64,000 nt of DNA. Source: Peptococcaceae bacterium 1109. Lineage in GTDB: Bacteria; Bacillota; Limnochordia; Darwinibacteriales; Darwinibacteriaceae. Position numbers and translations under genes: made by a program. Positions 9,129 through 17,919 of this stretch are shown here, piece by piece. The stretch lies in the NCBI GenBank assembly GCA_001028815.1, contig LDJB01000001.1, positions 701,634 to 765,633 on the forward strand, read 5' to 3'. The notes below the pieces were generated by a model. That model saw only the letters and a program-made list of their open reading frames with translations, did no database searches and was not told the origin of the DNA. Within the stretch, counting starts at the first letter, position 1. Every line of letters starts with the position of its first letter.

Positions 9129-10520
9129 TTAGATTTGTGTTATTTTTTGTGACCAAATTGTGCAAATCTCGACGCATTTCGTCGCAGCCTGCCCCGTATA
9201 AGTGAGAGGATCGGAGATTACCTTGCGCTGTTCGGGGGTAAACCGCTCTGTATAGGAAGCAAGTTCGCTGCTGGCCTGAGCCAAATCTGCAAGGCTCTGG
9301 CCAGTTTTTTCTGCCTCCAAGGTGAGCTTTCTCACGGCCTCATGGGCATCAGGATGGCCGTAGGAAGCGAGCAAGATATACAAAGGTTCTGCGACGATGA
9401 GGTGGGCCCTGCTCTTGAGGTTAGCCAGCATTTGCCCTTCGTCCACAGAGAGCTTCTTTGTGACCTTGATCAGGCGCTCCAGAGCCATGGCGAGGGCCGT
9501 GGCAATCTCCACCACAAACCTCCCTGAGGCTGAGTTGGTTAGATCCCGTTGGTGTTCACTGATTTGGTCCATGTAAAGGGTTACCATCCGGGGCATGAAC
9601 GCCTTCCAAAGGCTCTTGACGTGCTCAAAGTTCCAGGGATTACGCTTGTGGGGCATGGTGGACGATCCCACTTGCCCTTCGGCAAAAGCCTCCCCCACTT
9701 CGCTGATCTCCGTGCGCTGCAGGTGGCGCATATCGTCCGCGAAGTTAGCTAGGACGCCAAAGGTGCTCACCAAGGTGTGCCCCAGATCCAGGGTGTACTC
9801 GGGCTCCACGATCTGGGTGGAGTGGCCTCCTGGTGTGAGGCCGAGTAGGCCCAGGACTTCCTTCTCAAACTCCATTGGATCAGCACAGAGCAGGGAGCTT
9901 GCATTGTATGCCCCTACGGCCCCTGCCATCTTCCCTCTGAGGTTGTTTTTAGCATTGGTGATTGCCACCAGGCGGCTTCCCAGCCGGCTGATGTACTCTG
10001 CGATGGCAAAGCCAAAAGTGATGGGCACGCCGTGTTGGCCATGGGTGCGGCCCACTGTGGGGATGTTCGCGGTTTTTTCTGCCAAGGTGATGAGTATGGT
10101 CAAGAACTCTTTCAGCCGAGGCACGATGCTCAGGTTCGTTACATCCCTAAGCTGCAGCGCCCGGGCTGTATCCATAACGTCCGCGGAAGTTGCGGTAAGA
10201 TGGATAAAGGGGCGGACTTTTTCTCCTACTTCCCCTTGGAGGCAGTTTACCAGAGCCCTGATGTTGTGCCTGGTGCGCGCTTCTTCCCTGCGCACATCCT
10301 CAGGGGACACTCTCTCACAGGCGGCCCTCACCTGATCCCCAGAGCCCTTCGGGCACAGCCCTCGCCTTTCTAGCGCCTCAACCAAGGCCCATTCCACCTG
10401 CATTTGGTAGCGGATATACGCCTCCTCAGAGAGAATCCCCGAAAGCTCTTCCCAGAGCTCGGGGGCACTTGCGTGGTAGCGGTGATCTAAGGGGCTTAAG
10501 TTAGCAAACCAGCTTGTCAT
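9129..10520 (-). CDS. purB: Adenylosuccinate lyase
   Basis: A 463-residue fumarase/aspartase-superfamily lyase that releases fumarate from SAICAR and adenylosuccinate in purine synthesis. The signature GSSTMPHKRNPWNFE is clear, as are the active-site stretches TSADVMDTARALQLRD and VGRTHGQHGVPITFG. The ATG at 10520 (MTSWFANLSPLDHRYHAS) follows GGAGGGAGATAT; the longer open frame to 10646 has no site and contains no family residues. Argininosuccinate lyase is the main alternative but the N-terminus and signature fit PurB. Divergent from the Myb-like gene; other purine genes are not nearby. Confidence 0.9.
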   Translation of the reverse strand: MTSWFANLSPLDHRYHASAPELWEELSGILSEEAYIRYQMQVEWALVEALERRGLCPKGSGDQVRAACERVSPEDVRREEARTRHNIRALVNCLQGEVGEKVRPFIHLTATSADVMDTARALQLRDVTNLSIVPRLKEFLTILITLAEKTANIPTVGRTHGQHGVPITFGFAIAEYISRLGSRLVAITNAKNNLRGKMAGAVGAYNASSLLCADPMEFEKEVLGLLGLTPGGHSTQIVEPEYTLDLGHTLVSTFGVLANFADDMRHLQRTEISEVGEAFAEGQVGSSTMPHKRNPWNFEHVKSLWKAFMPRMVTLYMDQISEHQRDLTNSASGRFVVEIATALAMALERLIKVTKKLSVDEGQMLANLKSRAHLIVAEPLYILLASYGHPDAHEAVRKLTLEAEKTGQSLADLAQASSELASYTERFTPEQRKVISDPLTYTGQAATKCVEICTIWSQKITQI

Positions 10521-10606
10521 ATATCTCCCTCCGTGTACCAGAATAAGACAACATATCCAGGTTATACTGATCATAAATATGAATGAGTGCTTAGGGGGGT
10601 AGAGCC

Positions 10607-11281
10607 ATGTCAACTCAGAAGGCATCTGCGCAAAAAGAACGCACAACGGGCAGGATTTGGACCGAGGAAGAAAAGGACATCGTTTGGGAGAAGGTCATGC
10701 AGGCCAAGGCAAATGATCAGCCGCTCACTGAAGCTTTCCGGCAGGTGGCAAAAATACTGCCCCACCGTTCCGAAGCGGCTGTGGGCATGCTGTATTATAA
10801 CGTCCTTCGGAAAGAACGGGAAGAGCCGCCTGCACCCAAGCCCAGCCCCCCGGCAAAGAGCCGGGAACTTAGGCTTGACCCAGATCTCATCGCGGCCTTC
10901 CAGGGATTGCCCGAATACATCCAACAAGTTGATCAGCGCATCCAGCTACTGGAAAAAGCTGTGGCTGAGCCCAGCGTATCCAGCATGTTGAAGGGCCTTG
11001 GAGCCCTTGTTAAAGCCTATGAAGCGGCCGTCACCAACAAAGATGCTGCCACGGAGCTAGAGCAGGAAGTAGCAGGCCTCAAGGCCGAAAACGCCAAGCT
11101 CCGGGAAGCCCTTGCCAAACTCCAACAGTCCTATGAAGACGCCCTCGCAGTCTATGAAATGTTTACCAACATGGCTAGTATATCACAGATCATGAGCTTG
11201 GGCGATTTCAAACAGCAGATGAAGACAACTCTGGATAAATGGGGCAACGTTCTAGACATTACCTTCGAAAGGGCTAAGTAA
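10607..11281 (+). CDS. Myb/RsfA-like DNA-binding coiled-coil protein
   Basis: A 224-residue protein. Residues 15-70 (GRIWTEEEKDIVWEKV ... RSEAAVGMLYYNVLRK) look like the Myb/SANT-type helix-turn-helix seen in RsfA, a prespore regulator of Bacillus. A proline-rich linker is followed by a strong coiled coil from about 135 to 185 (LEQEVAGLKAENAKLREALAKL). ATG follows AGGGGGGTAG. The gene converges on the kinase gene, overlapping it by 8 bases at their 3' ends. The DNA-binding call is from the tryptophan/helix pattern; target and role in sporulation are unknown. Confidence 0.65.
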   Translation: MSTQKASAQKERTTGRIWTEEEKDIVWEKVMQAKANDQPLTEAFRQVAKILPHRSEAAVGMLYYNVLRKEREEPPAPKPSPPAKSRELRLDPDLIAAFQGLPEYIQQVDQRIQLLEKAVAEPSVSSMLKGLGALVKAYEAAVTNKDAATELEQEVAGLKAENAKLREALAKLQQSYEDALAVYEMFTNMASISQIMSLGDFKQQMKTTLDKWGNVLDITFERAK

Positions 11282-12164
11282 CGATTACGCAAGGCAGGAC
11301 GACCACTGCCAAGGCCACCGCTGCCGCGAAAGGCGAATAGAGAGCGCTAAAACCCACAATGCCCGGCCCGAGGAGGAGGGTGAACACCTCTGGGTACATC
11401 CCAGGGGTCACCCCAAGGGTCAGGATCCCCAGGGTGGAAAGGGCAGCTGCTCCTCCCCGCAAGTAGCTCAGGGATGGCTTGCTTGGCTGTTCTTCCAGCG
11501 TGGCGCAGGCTTTGAGTTCCTCCAGGAAAGCAGCCATGGCCTGCCAGCGTTCTTCCGGCCGGGGTGAACAGGCGCGCCTTAAGGCTGCTTTCAGCCGCTT
11601 GGGCAGTGAAAGGCGGTTTTCCTTAGCCAAGGTCAGCAAGGTTTTCCCCAGCCCGTATACGTCCAGGCGAGGATGGGCTGCAGGGGCCTCTTTCAGCTCC
11701 GGCGCCATGTACCTGGCAGTCCCCCCAAGAGCTGGCTCTCCCAGGGCCGCGGCGGTGCCGAAGTCAACTAGTTTGACCCTGCCGTCCCCGGAAATGGCCA
11801 AGTGGGAGGGCTTCACGTCACAGTGGACAAACCCCGTTGCATGGAGGTGCCTTAAGGCCTCTCCCCCTTGGATGCCGATGTGAATCAACTCTGGCAAGGT
11901 CAGCCTTTTCTGGCGCACTGTCCCCCCAGGGCAGAGCTCCATAATAAGGTGGAGCTTGCCTTTTTCAATTATGGCATCGTAAAACTCCGCAATGTGGGCG
12001 TGCCCAAGCTGCCCTAGAAGCTGTACTTCCCAGCGGGCATAGGGTGAGTCTGCCATTGTTTTTACTGCAACCTCTCGCTTTAAGACGTGGTCGTATCCCC
12101 TTCTTACCACTCCGCTTCGTCCCTGGCCTACTACCTCGAATAGGCTGTAGCGCCCGTGCAGCAC
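11274..12164 (-). CDS. Membrane-bound Ser/Thr protein kinase-like protein with altered catalytic loop
   Basis: A 296-residue kinase fold with two or three C-terminal membrane helices (about 235-296). Seen: glycine loop GQGRSGVV, VAVK lysine near residue 35, catalytic HCD near 114-116, DFG near 134 and MAPE near 155. The usual HRDLKPxN reads HCDVKPSH, so the Mg-binding Asn is His and the Arg before the catalytic Asp is Cys; activity may be weak or absent. It lacks the extracellular PASTA repeats of PrkC. I chose GTG 12164 behind GGGAGG; a TTG 42 bases upstream lacks a ribosome site. It follows the ABC exporter pair on the same strand. Confidence 0.8.
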   Translation of the reverse strand: MLHGRYSLFEVVGQGRSGVVRRGYDHVLKREVAVKTMADSPYARWEVQLLGQLGHAHIAEFYDAIIEKGKLHLIMELCPGGTVRQKRLTLPELIHIGIQGGEALRHLHATGFVHCDVKPSHLAISGDGRVKLVDFGTAAALGEPALGGTARYMAPELKEAPAAHPRLDVYGLGKTLLTLAKENRLSLPKRLKAALRRACSPRPEERWQAMAAFLEELKACATLEEQPSKPSLSYLRGGAAALSTLGILTLGVTPGMYPEVFTLLLGPGIVGFSALYSPFAAAVALAVVVLPCVIVT

Positions 12165-12218
12165 TTCAAACACCTCCCGGTGTGAAGTATGCACTAGATG
12201 GGACAAACTATTCCATTT

Positions 12219-14075
12219 TTAGGAGCTTGTGGGTACATCGTGAAAATCCTCTTTATACTGCAAGAGGAAGAGGTTGTAGTACAGCCCCCGCTGGGCCAGG
12301 AGTGCTTGATGGGTACCCATCTCCCGGATCCGCCCTTTATGGAGCACGATGATCTTGTCTGCGTGTTGAATGGTAGATAAGCGGTGTGCCACTACGATGC
12401 TGGTGCGTCCCGCAAGGAGCCTGGGCAGAGCTTCCTGAATAAGCTGCTCCGTTTCGGTATCGATGTTGGCAGTGGCCTCATCAAGGATAAGTACGGCCGG
12501 GTCAAAGGCTAGGGCCCGCGCGAAGGCTAAGAGCTGCCTCTGCCCCGCGGATAGGGTGGCCCCCCTCTCCATCACAGGCTCATCGTATTTACCCGGGAGC
12601 TGCTCAATAAAGTGATGGGCATTAACGTAGCGCGCGATCTCCTCAATCCGCTCGTCGGTGATGCCCTTGTTGCCCAGTCGGATGTTGTCCCGAATGGTGC
12701 CTGAAAACAGGAACACATCTTGCATCACCAGGCCGATGTTCCGGCGCAGTTCGGCCTTGGGGATTTCCCGGATGTCCACTCCATCGAGGAGAATCTGCCC
12801 CCGCTGCACATCGTAAAAGCGGGTGATGAGGTTCATGATCGTAGATTTCCCCGCCCCTGTCGCGCCCACAAAGGCCGCGGTTTCTCCCGGTTCAATCACA
12901 AAGGAGATGTCTTGAAGCACCCACTCTTCTCCAACGTAGGCAAACCAGACGTTCTTAAACTCGATGCGCCCCGTAACTCTAGGGATCCTTTGAGCCACGT
13001 CTGGTTCCTTGATCCCTGGTTCGGTGTCGAGGATCTGGAAGATGCGCTCAGCAGAAGCCATGGCAGACTGCATGATATTATACTTCTCCGTAAGGTCGTT
13101 GATGGGCCGGAAGAACATCTCCAAATAGTTGATCATGGCAAACAAGGTGCCAAACTCTGTGATGCCGCGGATCACATCCCCTGCCCCAACCCAGATGAGA
13201 AGGGCCATAGCCAGAGAGCCGATGAGCTCCATGGCAGGACGGAACACTGCGTACACCTTCATCTCTCGCATGCTTGCTTGGAGGTGTTCGGTGTTCACAT
13301 CGTCAAATTCCTGAAGCTTGCGCCGTTCTTGGCGGAAGATCTGTACCAAGCGCATGCCGGAGATGTTTTCCGCGATAAACGCATTGATTTTCGCGAGCTT
13401 GGTGCGGACGTCCCGGTATGCTTGACGGGCCTTAATGCGGAACACTACCGTGACCACAATGATCACTGGCATCACGCTCAAGACGACCCAAGCAAGGCGG
13501 GCATTCATGCGGAACATGACAACCACGATGCCCACCAACATGAAAATGTCCTTAAAGAGGTTTACCAGCACTGCGGTGTACATCTCCAAGAGATTTTCCG
13601 TGTCGTTGGTCACCCGGGTCACCAACCGCCCCACTGGATTGCCGTCAAAAAAGGCTAAGGCCAAGCCTTGCATATGGGCGAAGATGTGCTGGCGGATGTC
13701 GTAGACGATCCGCTGGCCTGTGAACTGCAAAAGGTAAACTTGGACGTAGTTTAGGACAAAACCTGCCGTCATTATGGCAAACAGAATCCACCCCAAGCGG
13801 ATGATGGCCCCAATATCCTGGTCACGGAGGGCTTGGAGTTGCTCTGCACTCAGCTCCCCTCCCTCTTGCGCCCTCTGCCCGAACCCTAAGATGTGGTTGT
13901 CGATGGCCACTTTAATGAGGTAAGGGCGGGCTAGGTCAATCACCGCGATGGCCAAGAGCAGCACGACACACAACGCGATGAGCTTCCGGTAGGGGCGGGT
14001 GTAAGCCAAGAGGCGCTTCATCAACCGGGCATCGTAGACTTTACCGAGGTCTTGTTCTTCGTGTAGGTAGTCCAT
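12219..14075 (-). CDS. ABC exporter half-transporter, subunit 2
   Basis: A 618-residue fused membrane-ATPase subunit. Six membrane helices lie in residues 30-330, with an unusually long first periplasmic loop after ARPYLIKVAIDNHIL. The ATPase has Walker A FVGATGAGKSTI, signature LSAGQRQLLAFARAL, Walker B VLILDEATANID and the switch His in IVVAHRLSTI. Glutamate follows the Walker B Asp, so this subunit carries the consensus catalytic site. Start follows GAGGGGAG, 16 bases after the partner gene. Together they resemble heterodimeric multidrug or lipid exporters of the TmrAB/BmrCD type; substrate unknown. Confidence 0.88.
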   Translation of the reverse strand: MDYLHEEQDLGKVYDARLMKRLLAYTRPYRKLIALCVVLLLAIAVIDLARPYLIKVAIDNHILGFGQRAQEGGELSAEQLQALRDQDIGAIIRLGWILFAIMTAGFVLNYVQVYLLQFTGQRIVYDIRQHIFAHMQGLALAFFDGNPVGRLVTRVTNDTENLLEMYTAVLVNLFKDIFMLVGIVVVMFRMNARLAWVVLSVMPVIIVVTVVFRIKARQAYRDVRTKLAKINAFIAENISGMRLVQIFRQERRKLQEFDDVNTEHLQASMREMKVYAVFRPAMELIGSLAMALLIWVGAGDVIRGITEFGTLFAMINYLEMFFRPINDLTEKYNIMQSAMASAERIFQILDTEPGIKEPDVAQRIPRVTGRIEFKNVWFAYVGEEWVLQDISFVIEPGETAAFVGATGAGKSTIMNLITRFYDVQRGQILLDGVDIREIPKAELRRNIGLVMQDVFLFSGTIRDNIRLGNKGITDERIEEIARYVNAHHFIEQLPGKYDEPVMERGATLSAGQRQLLAFARALAFDPAVLILDEATANIDTETEQLIQEALPRLLAGRTSIVVAHRLSTIQHADKIIVLHKGRIREMGTHQALLAQRGLYYNLFLLQYKEDFHDVPTSS

Positions 14076-14091
14076 CTTGTCACTCCCCTCT

Positions 14092-15843
14092 TCAGCCTAC
14101 GCTCTCAATTTCTTTTTCTAAGAGCTGCCTTTGGTAAATCTCTTGATACAATCCAGGCTGCTGTACCAGCTCATCGTGGGTGCCCATTTGCACAATTCGG
14201 CCTTGATCTAAGACCACGATCCTATCTGCCCCCTGGAGGGTTGAAATCCGGTGGGAGACCAATATCACGGTGCGCCCATCAAAGACTCCCTTCAGGTTTT
14301 GAAGGATGGCTTCCTCCGTTTCCGTATCCACCGCGGAGAGGCTGTCATCCAAGATAAGCACCTGCGGGTCCTTGATGAGGGCCCGGGCGATGGCGATGCG
14401 CTGCTTTTGGCCGCCAGAGAGGGTCACGCCCCGCTCCCCAACCATGGTATCAAATTGGCTAGGGAAGTCTTTAATGTCCCGGTAAACCTCAGCGAGCTCA
14501 GTGAACTTCACTACATCGTCCAGCGAAGCATCTGTGGCAGCGAAATCCACGTTCTCTTTGATGCTTGTGGAAAAGAGGAAGTTGTCCTGAGGGACGTAGC
14601 CGATGCTAGTCCGGAGTAGTTCTAAGGGAATCCTGCGGATGTCGTGCCCGTCTAAAGTAATGGTGCCGTAGGGCGGGTTGTACAGGCGCAAAAGCAGATT
14701 TAGGAGGGTTGTCTTCCCTGAGCCTGTCCTTCCCAAAATGCCCACTGTCTCCCCTGGGGCAATCTGCAAGTTAATCCCTTCCAGGGCAGGGCTCGGCGCC
14801 CCAGGATAGGTGAATGTCAGATCCTTGATCGTAATCTCCCCGGAAAGGCGCTTAAGCTCCGCCAGGGCTGGCTCGTCTTGCACAGCGGGGACTTCGTCCA
14901 GGATCGAATTGATGCGATCCATAGAAGCCCTGCCACGCTGAATGATGTTCATTACCCAGCCGATTGCTAAGATGGGCCAGGTGAGCATACCTAGGTAGGA
15001 GTTAAAGGCCACAAAATCCCCGAGGCTGATGGCCCCGTTGATCACCATCATACCGCCGTAACCAAGTACGATGGTAAAGCTCAGCCCGGCGAGGTAACTA
15101 ACAAGGGGCCAAAACAGGCCCCAGATGCGCACTAGGCGCATGTTCATGGCTACGTTCTGCTCGTTTACTTCCGCAAAGCGTGTAAGCTCCGCCTCTTCTT
15201 GGGCGAAGCCTTTCACCACCCGGATGCCCGCGAAGTTCTCTTGGGTGCGGTCCGTGAGCGCGGCAAAGGCTTCCTGCACCGCCTTAAACCGGGTGTGGAT
15301 TACCCGGCCAAACCCCACTACCACTGCGAGCATTAAGGGCAGAGGCAAAAGAGCCATGAGGGTAAGCTTCCAACTGATGGTGCGCACCATCATGATGAGA
15401 ATCGCTGTGGTTAGGAACACCGCATCCACAGTCATGACAATCCCGTTGCCTAAGGCCATGCGCACCGCGCGGATATCGTTGGTTGCGTGGGCCATAAGGT
15501 CCCCCGTCTTGTGGGAGGTAAAGAACTCCGGGGACAGGTCTTGCAGGTGCCCAAAGAGCATCCTCCGCAGGCTGTACTCGAGGCGGCGTGCGTTGCCCAT
15601 CACAAAGATGCGCCATAAATAGCGGAAGGCCGCGATGAGGAGGGACAAACCAACCAGGATGCCCAGGTAGGGCAGGAAGTCCCTGTGTTGGAGCCCTTCC
15701 TCAGAGATTTTGTCTGTCATAATCCCCAACAGGCGAGGGATAAAGAGCTGGCCGATATTCACGGCCAGCAGAGCAGCAATTCCTAAGCTGTAGGTGAGCC
15801 TGTTATCCCGCAGAAAACTGCGGAGGCGGTAGAACGAACCGAT
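14092..15843 (-). CDS. ABC exporter half-transporter, subunit 1, apparent AUC start
   Basis: About 583 residues. The ATPase shows Walker A ILGRTGSGKTTL, signature LSGGQKQRIAIARAL, Walker B VLILDDSLSAVD and VSHRIS. The residue after the Walker B Asp is Asp instead of Glu, the degenerate site typical of one partner in heterodimeric exporters. The first ATG/GTG/TTG in frame is GTG 15762, but that would cut through the first membrane helix (YSLGIAALLAVNIGQLFIP). The frame is open upstream to a TGA, and an AUC codon at 15843 sits seven bases after GGAGTG; it would give GSFYRLRSFLRDNR before the helix. I infer AUC initiation or a base error. Confidence 0.82.
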   Translation of the reverse strand: MGSFYRLRSFLRDNRLTYSLGIAALLAVNIGQLFIPRLLGIMTDKISEEGLQHRDFLPYLGILVGLSLLIAAFRYLWRIFVMGNARRLEYSLRRMLFGHLQDLSPEFFTSHKTGDLMAHATNDIRAVRMALGNGIVMTVDAVFLTTAILIMMVRTISWKLTLMALLPLPLMLAVVVGFGRVIHTRFKAVQEAFAALTDRTQENFAGIRVVKGFAQEEAELTRFAEVNEQNVAMNMRLVRIWGLFWPLVSYLAGLSFTIVLGYGGMMVINGAISLGDFVAFNSYLGMLTWPILAIGWVMNIIQRGRASMDRINSILDEVPAVQDEPALAELKRLSGEITIKDLTFTYPGAPSPALEGINLQIAPGETVGILGRTGSGKTTLLNLLLRLYNPPYGTITLDGHDIRRIPLELLRTSIGYVPQDNFLFSTSIKENVDFAATDASLDDVVKFTELAEVYRDIKDFPSQFDTMVGERGVTLSGGQKQRIAIARALIKDPQVLILDDSLSAVDTETEEAILQNLKGVFDGRTVILVSHRISTLQGADRIVVLDQGRIVQMGTHDELVQQPGLYQEIYQRQLLEKEIESVG

Positions 15844-15874
15844 GGGGAATCACTCCAATCCTCAAACCAGGTGG

Positions 15875-16852
15875 TTACCGGAGAAGAACCGGCTGGCCGC
15901 GCTTGGCAGATTCGTATGCTGCTAGGCCAACAGCCATGGCCTGGAGCCCGTCAAAGCCAGTAATACTTGGGCTGCGCCCTGTTTCCACCATATCCACAAA
16001 GTCTGCGATAAGCGCAAGATCCATATCTTCAGTATAGGGCTGGGTCACCATCTTCCCTGCTCCATCGTGATACGCTGTGAGAGATTGGGCCATGGCGTCC
16101 ACGTAGATGGTACCCTTAGTCCCTACAAGCTCCAAGGTCACATCGCCCCAGGTGTGGAAAGACTTCGGCCGGGACCAGCTTGGATCTTGGGTAAAGGGGA
16201 TGCCCCCTTCCAGCTCAAGGCAGAGCATGCCGCAGTCATCGATATCAACGTCGTGGAGCAAGGTGTCCACTTCCGCGTACACAGAGACCACTTCCTTACC
16301 GGTAAACCAGCGCACAACGTCCACCACGTGCACGGTGTGGTCTAAGACAGCGCCGCCCCCTGCGAGCTCTTTATCGATAAACCACCCACCGGGCATTTGG
16401 CCCCGATTGGTGCCCCGGACGGCTAAAAGCTCCCCAATAGCCCCTTCATCGAGCATGGCCTTAACCCGCATGATGGGGGTGCTGAACCGCACTGGGAAGG
16501 CGATCTGCAGGCGGACCTGCGCCTCTTCGCAGGCCTTGATCATCGCCTGGGCATCTTCCACAGTGGTGGCAATGGGCTTCTCGCAGAGAATATCTTTCCC
16601 GTGCTTTGCCGCAAGCTCTGTCCACTTCCTGTGGAAGCTGTTTTCCGAGCAAATTATGACTGCATCGACGTTCTCCAAAAGTTCTTCAGGGTCTTGAAAG
16701 AACTGTGTCTCAAACTGCGCGGCTCCCTTTTTCCCCCGCTCAGGATTCTCATCGTAAATGCCTACAAGCCTCGCATTGGGAAGCCTGTTTACGGCGGAAG
16801 CATAGGAATAGGCGTGCATATGGGCAAGGCTGATTATACCGATGCGAACCAT
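15875..16852 (-). CDS. Gfo/Idh/MocA family oxidoreductase 1
   Basis: A 325-residue NAD(P)-dependent dehydrogenase, usually acting on sugars, inositols or related polyols. The conserved CEKPI motif with its catalytic lysine is near residue 95, and GGGAVLDHTVHVVDVVRW is the expected substrate-domain histidine helix. The N-terminal nucleotide loop reads GIISLAHMHAYSY instead of GxGxxG, so cofactor binding may differ. ATG 16852 follows AAGGAGGG. It is preceded by a second family member 12 bases away, downstream of an SsuABC-like importer. The substrate cannot be named. Confidence 0.85.
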   Translation of the reverse strand: MVRIGIISLAHMHAYSYASAVNRLPNARLVGIYDENPERGKKGAAQFETQFFQDPEELLENVDAVIICSENSFHRKWTELAAKHGKDILCEKPIATTVEDAQAMIKACEEAQVRLQIAFPVRFSTPIMRVKAMLDEGAIGELLAVRGTNRGQMPGGWFIDKELAGGGAVLDHTVHVVDVVRWFTGKEVVSVYAEVDTLLHDVDIDDCGMLCLELEGGIPFTQDPSWSRPKSFHTWGDVTLELVGTKGTIYVDAMAQSLTAYHDGAGKMVTQPYTEDMDLALIADFVDMVETGRSPSITGFDGLQAMAVGLAAYESAKRGQPVLLR

Positions 16853-16864
16853 GATTATCCCTCC

Positions 16865-17857
16865 TTACAAATTAACCGCTTGGCCTGTTTCCAGTGACTC
16901 CAATGCCGCTAGGGCAACTCTGGTGGTTGCCAGGGCATCCTTTAGGGTCACCTTGGGATCTCGGCCTTCTTGAATGGCGGCGATCATGTCTGCGATTTCC
17001 GCTTCATAGGGGCTCACTAGGGCTGGGCTTTCTGGAAGGGTAACGTTTGCCTGCTCCCCTTGTGCCCCCGCCTTGGTGTATAGGATAGGCGCGGTGTGGC
17101 GGGTATCAAAGCTCACAATGCCTTTGCTCCCTGCCATCTCCAGCGTGGTATAAAACTGGCCTTGGTAGTTGGCCCAGTTTCCTTCCACATGGGCGATGAC
17201 GCCGTTCTCAAAGCGCAAGATCACAAAGGCGTGCTCCATGCGTTCGTCGGTGAGCCCTTTGGTGGACTTAGCGTACACACGGGTAACTTCCCCGAAGCAC
17301 CAGCGGAGATAGTCGATGTCGTGGATGGCAAGATCTAAAATGACGCCCCCGCTTCGGTCAAAGTCCGCGTACCAGTCCTGCCAGCCCAAGGGGAACATTG
17401 ATCCGCCTCGGAAAGTCCTGGCTACCGCGGGGCGCCCGATGCTTCCGGCAAGGACCTTTTCCCGGGCCGCAGCGTACTCAGGGGAAAACCGCACTACATG
17501 GCCTACCCCGATCTTCTTTGTGGATTTGGCCGCGAGCTTTTCTACCATGCGGCATTCAGCTTTGGTGCGTACTAAGGGTTTTTCACAGAAAACGTGCTTG
17601 TCCAGTTCTACTGCACGTTTTAGCAGCGCTCCATGGCCATCAGTGGGTACTGCAATGGCCACTAAATCGATATGGGGGTCGCTGATCAGCTCCTCCCCCT
17701 GCTCGTACGTCTTTACTCCTAGGGCTGCTTCAGCTTGCCGGCGCCGCTCTGCATCCAAATCTGCCACCGCGGCCAGTTCCACCCCTGGCAGCTTCTTGAG
17801 GTTGGCGCTGTGCAGCTGGCCCATTGTTCCGTAACCAATCACTCCTACTCGAATCAT
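16865..17857 (-). CDS. Gfo/Idh/MocA family oxidoreductase 2
   Basis: A 330-residue dehydrogenase with a standard nucleotide loop GVIGYGTMGQLHS, catalytic CEKPL near residue 95 and GGVILDLAIHDIDYLRW. The ATG at 17857 is used because AGGTGG lies just upstream; an in-frame start at 17923 would overlap the permease end. It differs from its neighbour in the nucleotide loop and much of the sequence, so the two are not a recent duplication and may do successive steps or form a mixed complex. Probably co-transcribed with the importer genes. Confidence 0.88.
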   Translation of the reverse strand: MIRVGVIGYGTMGQLHSANLKKLPGVELAAVADLDAERRRQAEAALGVKTYEQGEELISDPHIDLVAIAVPTDGHGALLKRAVELDKHVFCEKPLVRTKAECRMVEKLAAKSTKKIGVGHVVRFSPEYAAAREKVLAGSIGRPAVARTFRGGSMFPLGWQDWYADFDRSGGVILDLAIHDIDYLRWCFGEVTRVYAKSTKGLTDERMEHAFVILRFENGVIAHVEGNWANYQGQFYTTLEMAGSKGIVSFDTRHTAPILYTKAGAQGEQANVTLPESPALVSPYEAEIADMIAAIQEGRDPKVTLKDALATTRVALAALESLETGQAVNL

Positions 17858-17919
17858 GCAATTCACCCACCTAACTGTACTGATCAAGTGTATCATTCTG
17901 GAATTAGCAGCAGTTTCCT

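Noticed and set aside
9595-10335. Plus-strand open frame of 246 codons inside purB
   Set aside because: Antisense to the conserved lyase signature, and no ribosome site.
12720-13658. Plus-strand open frame of 312 codons inside the ABC exporter gene
   Set aside because: It is antisense to a conserved ATPase and membrane domain, has no ribosome site and has biased composition typical of a reverse frame.
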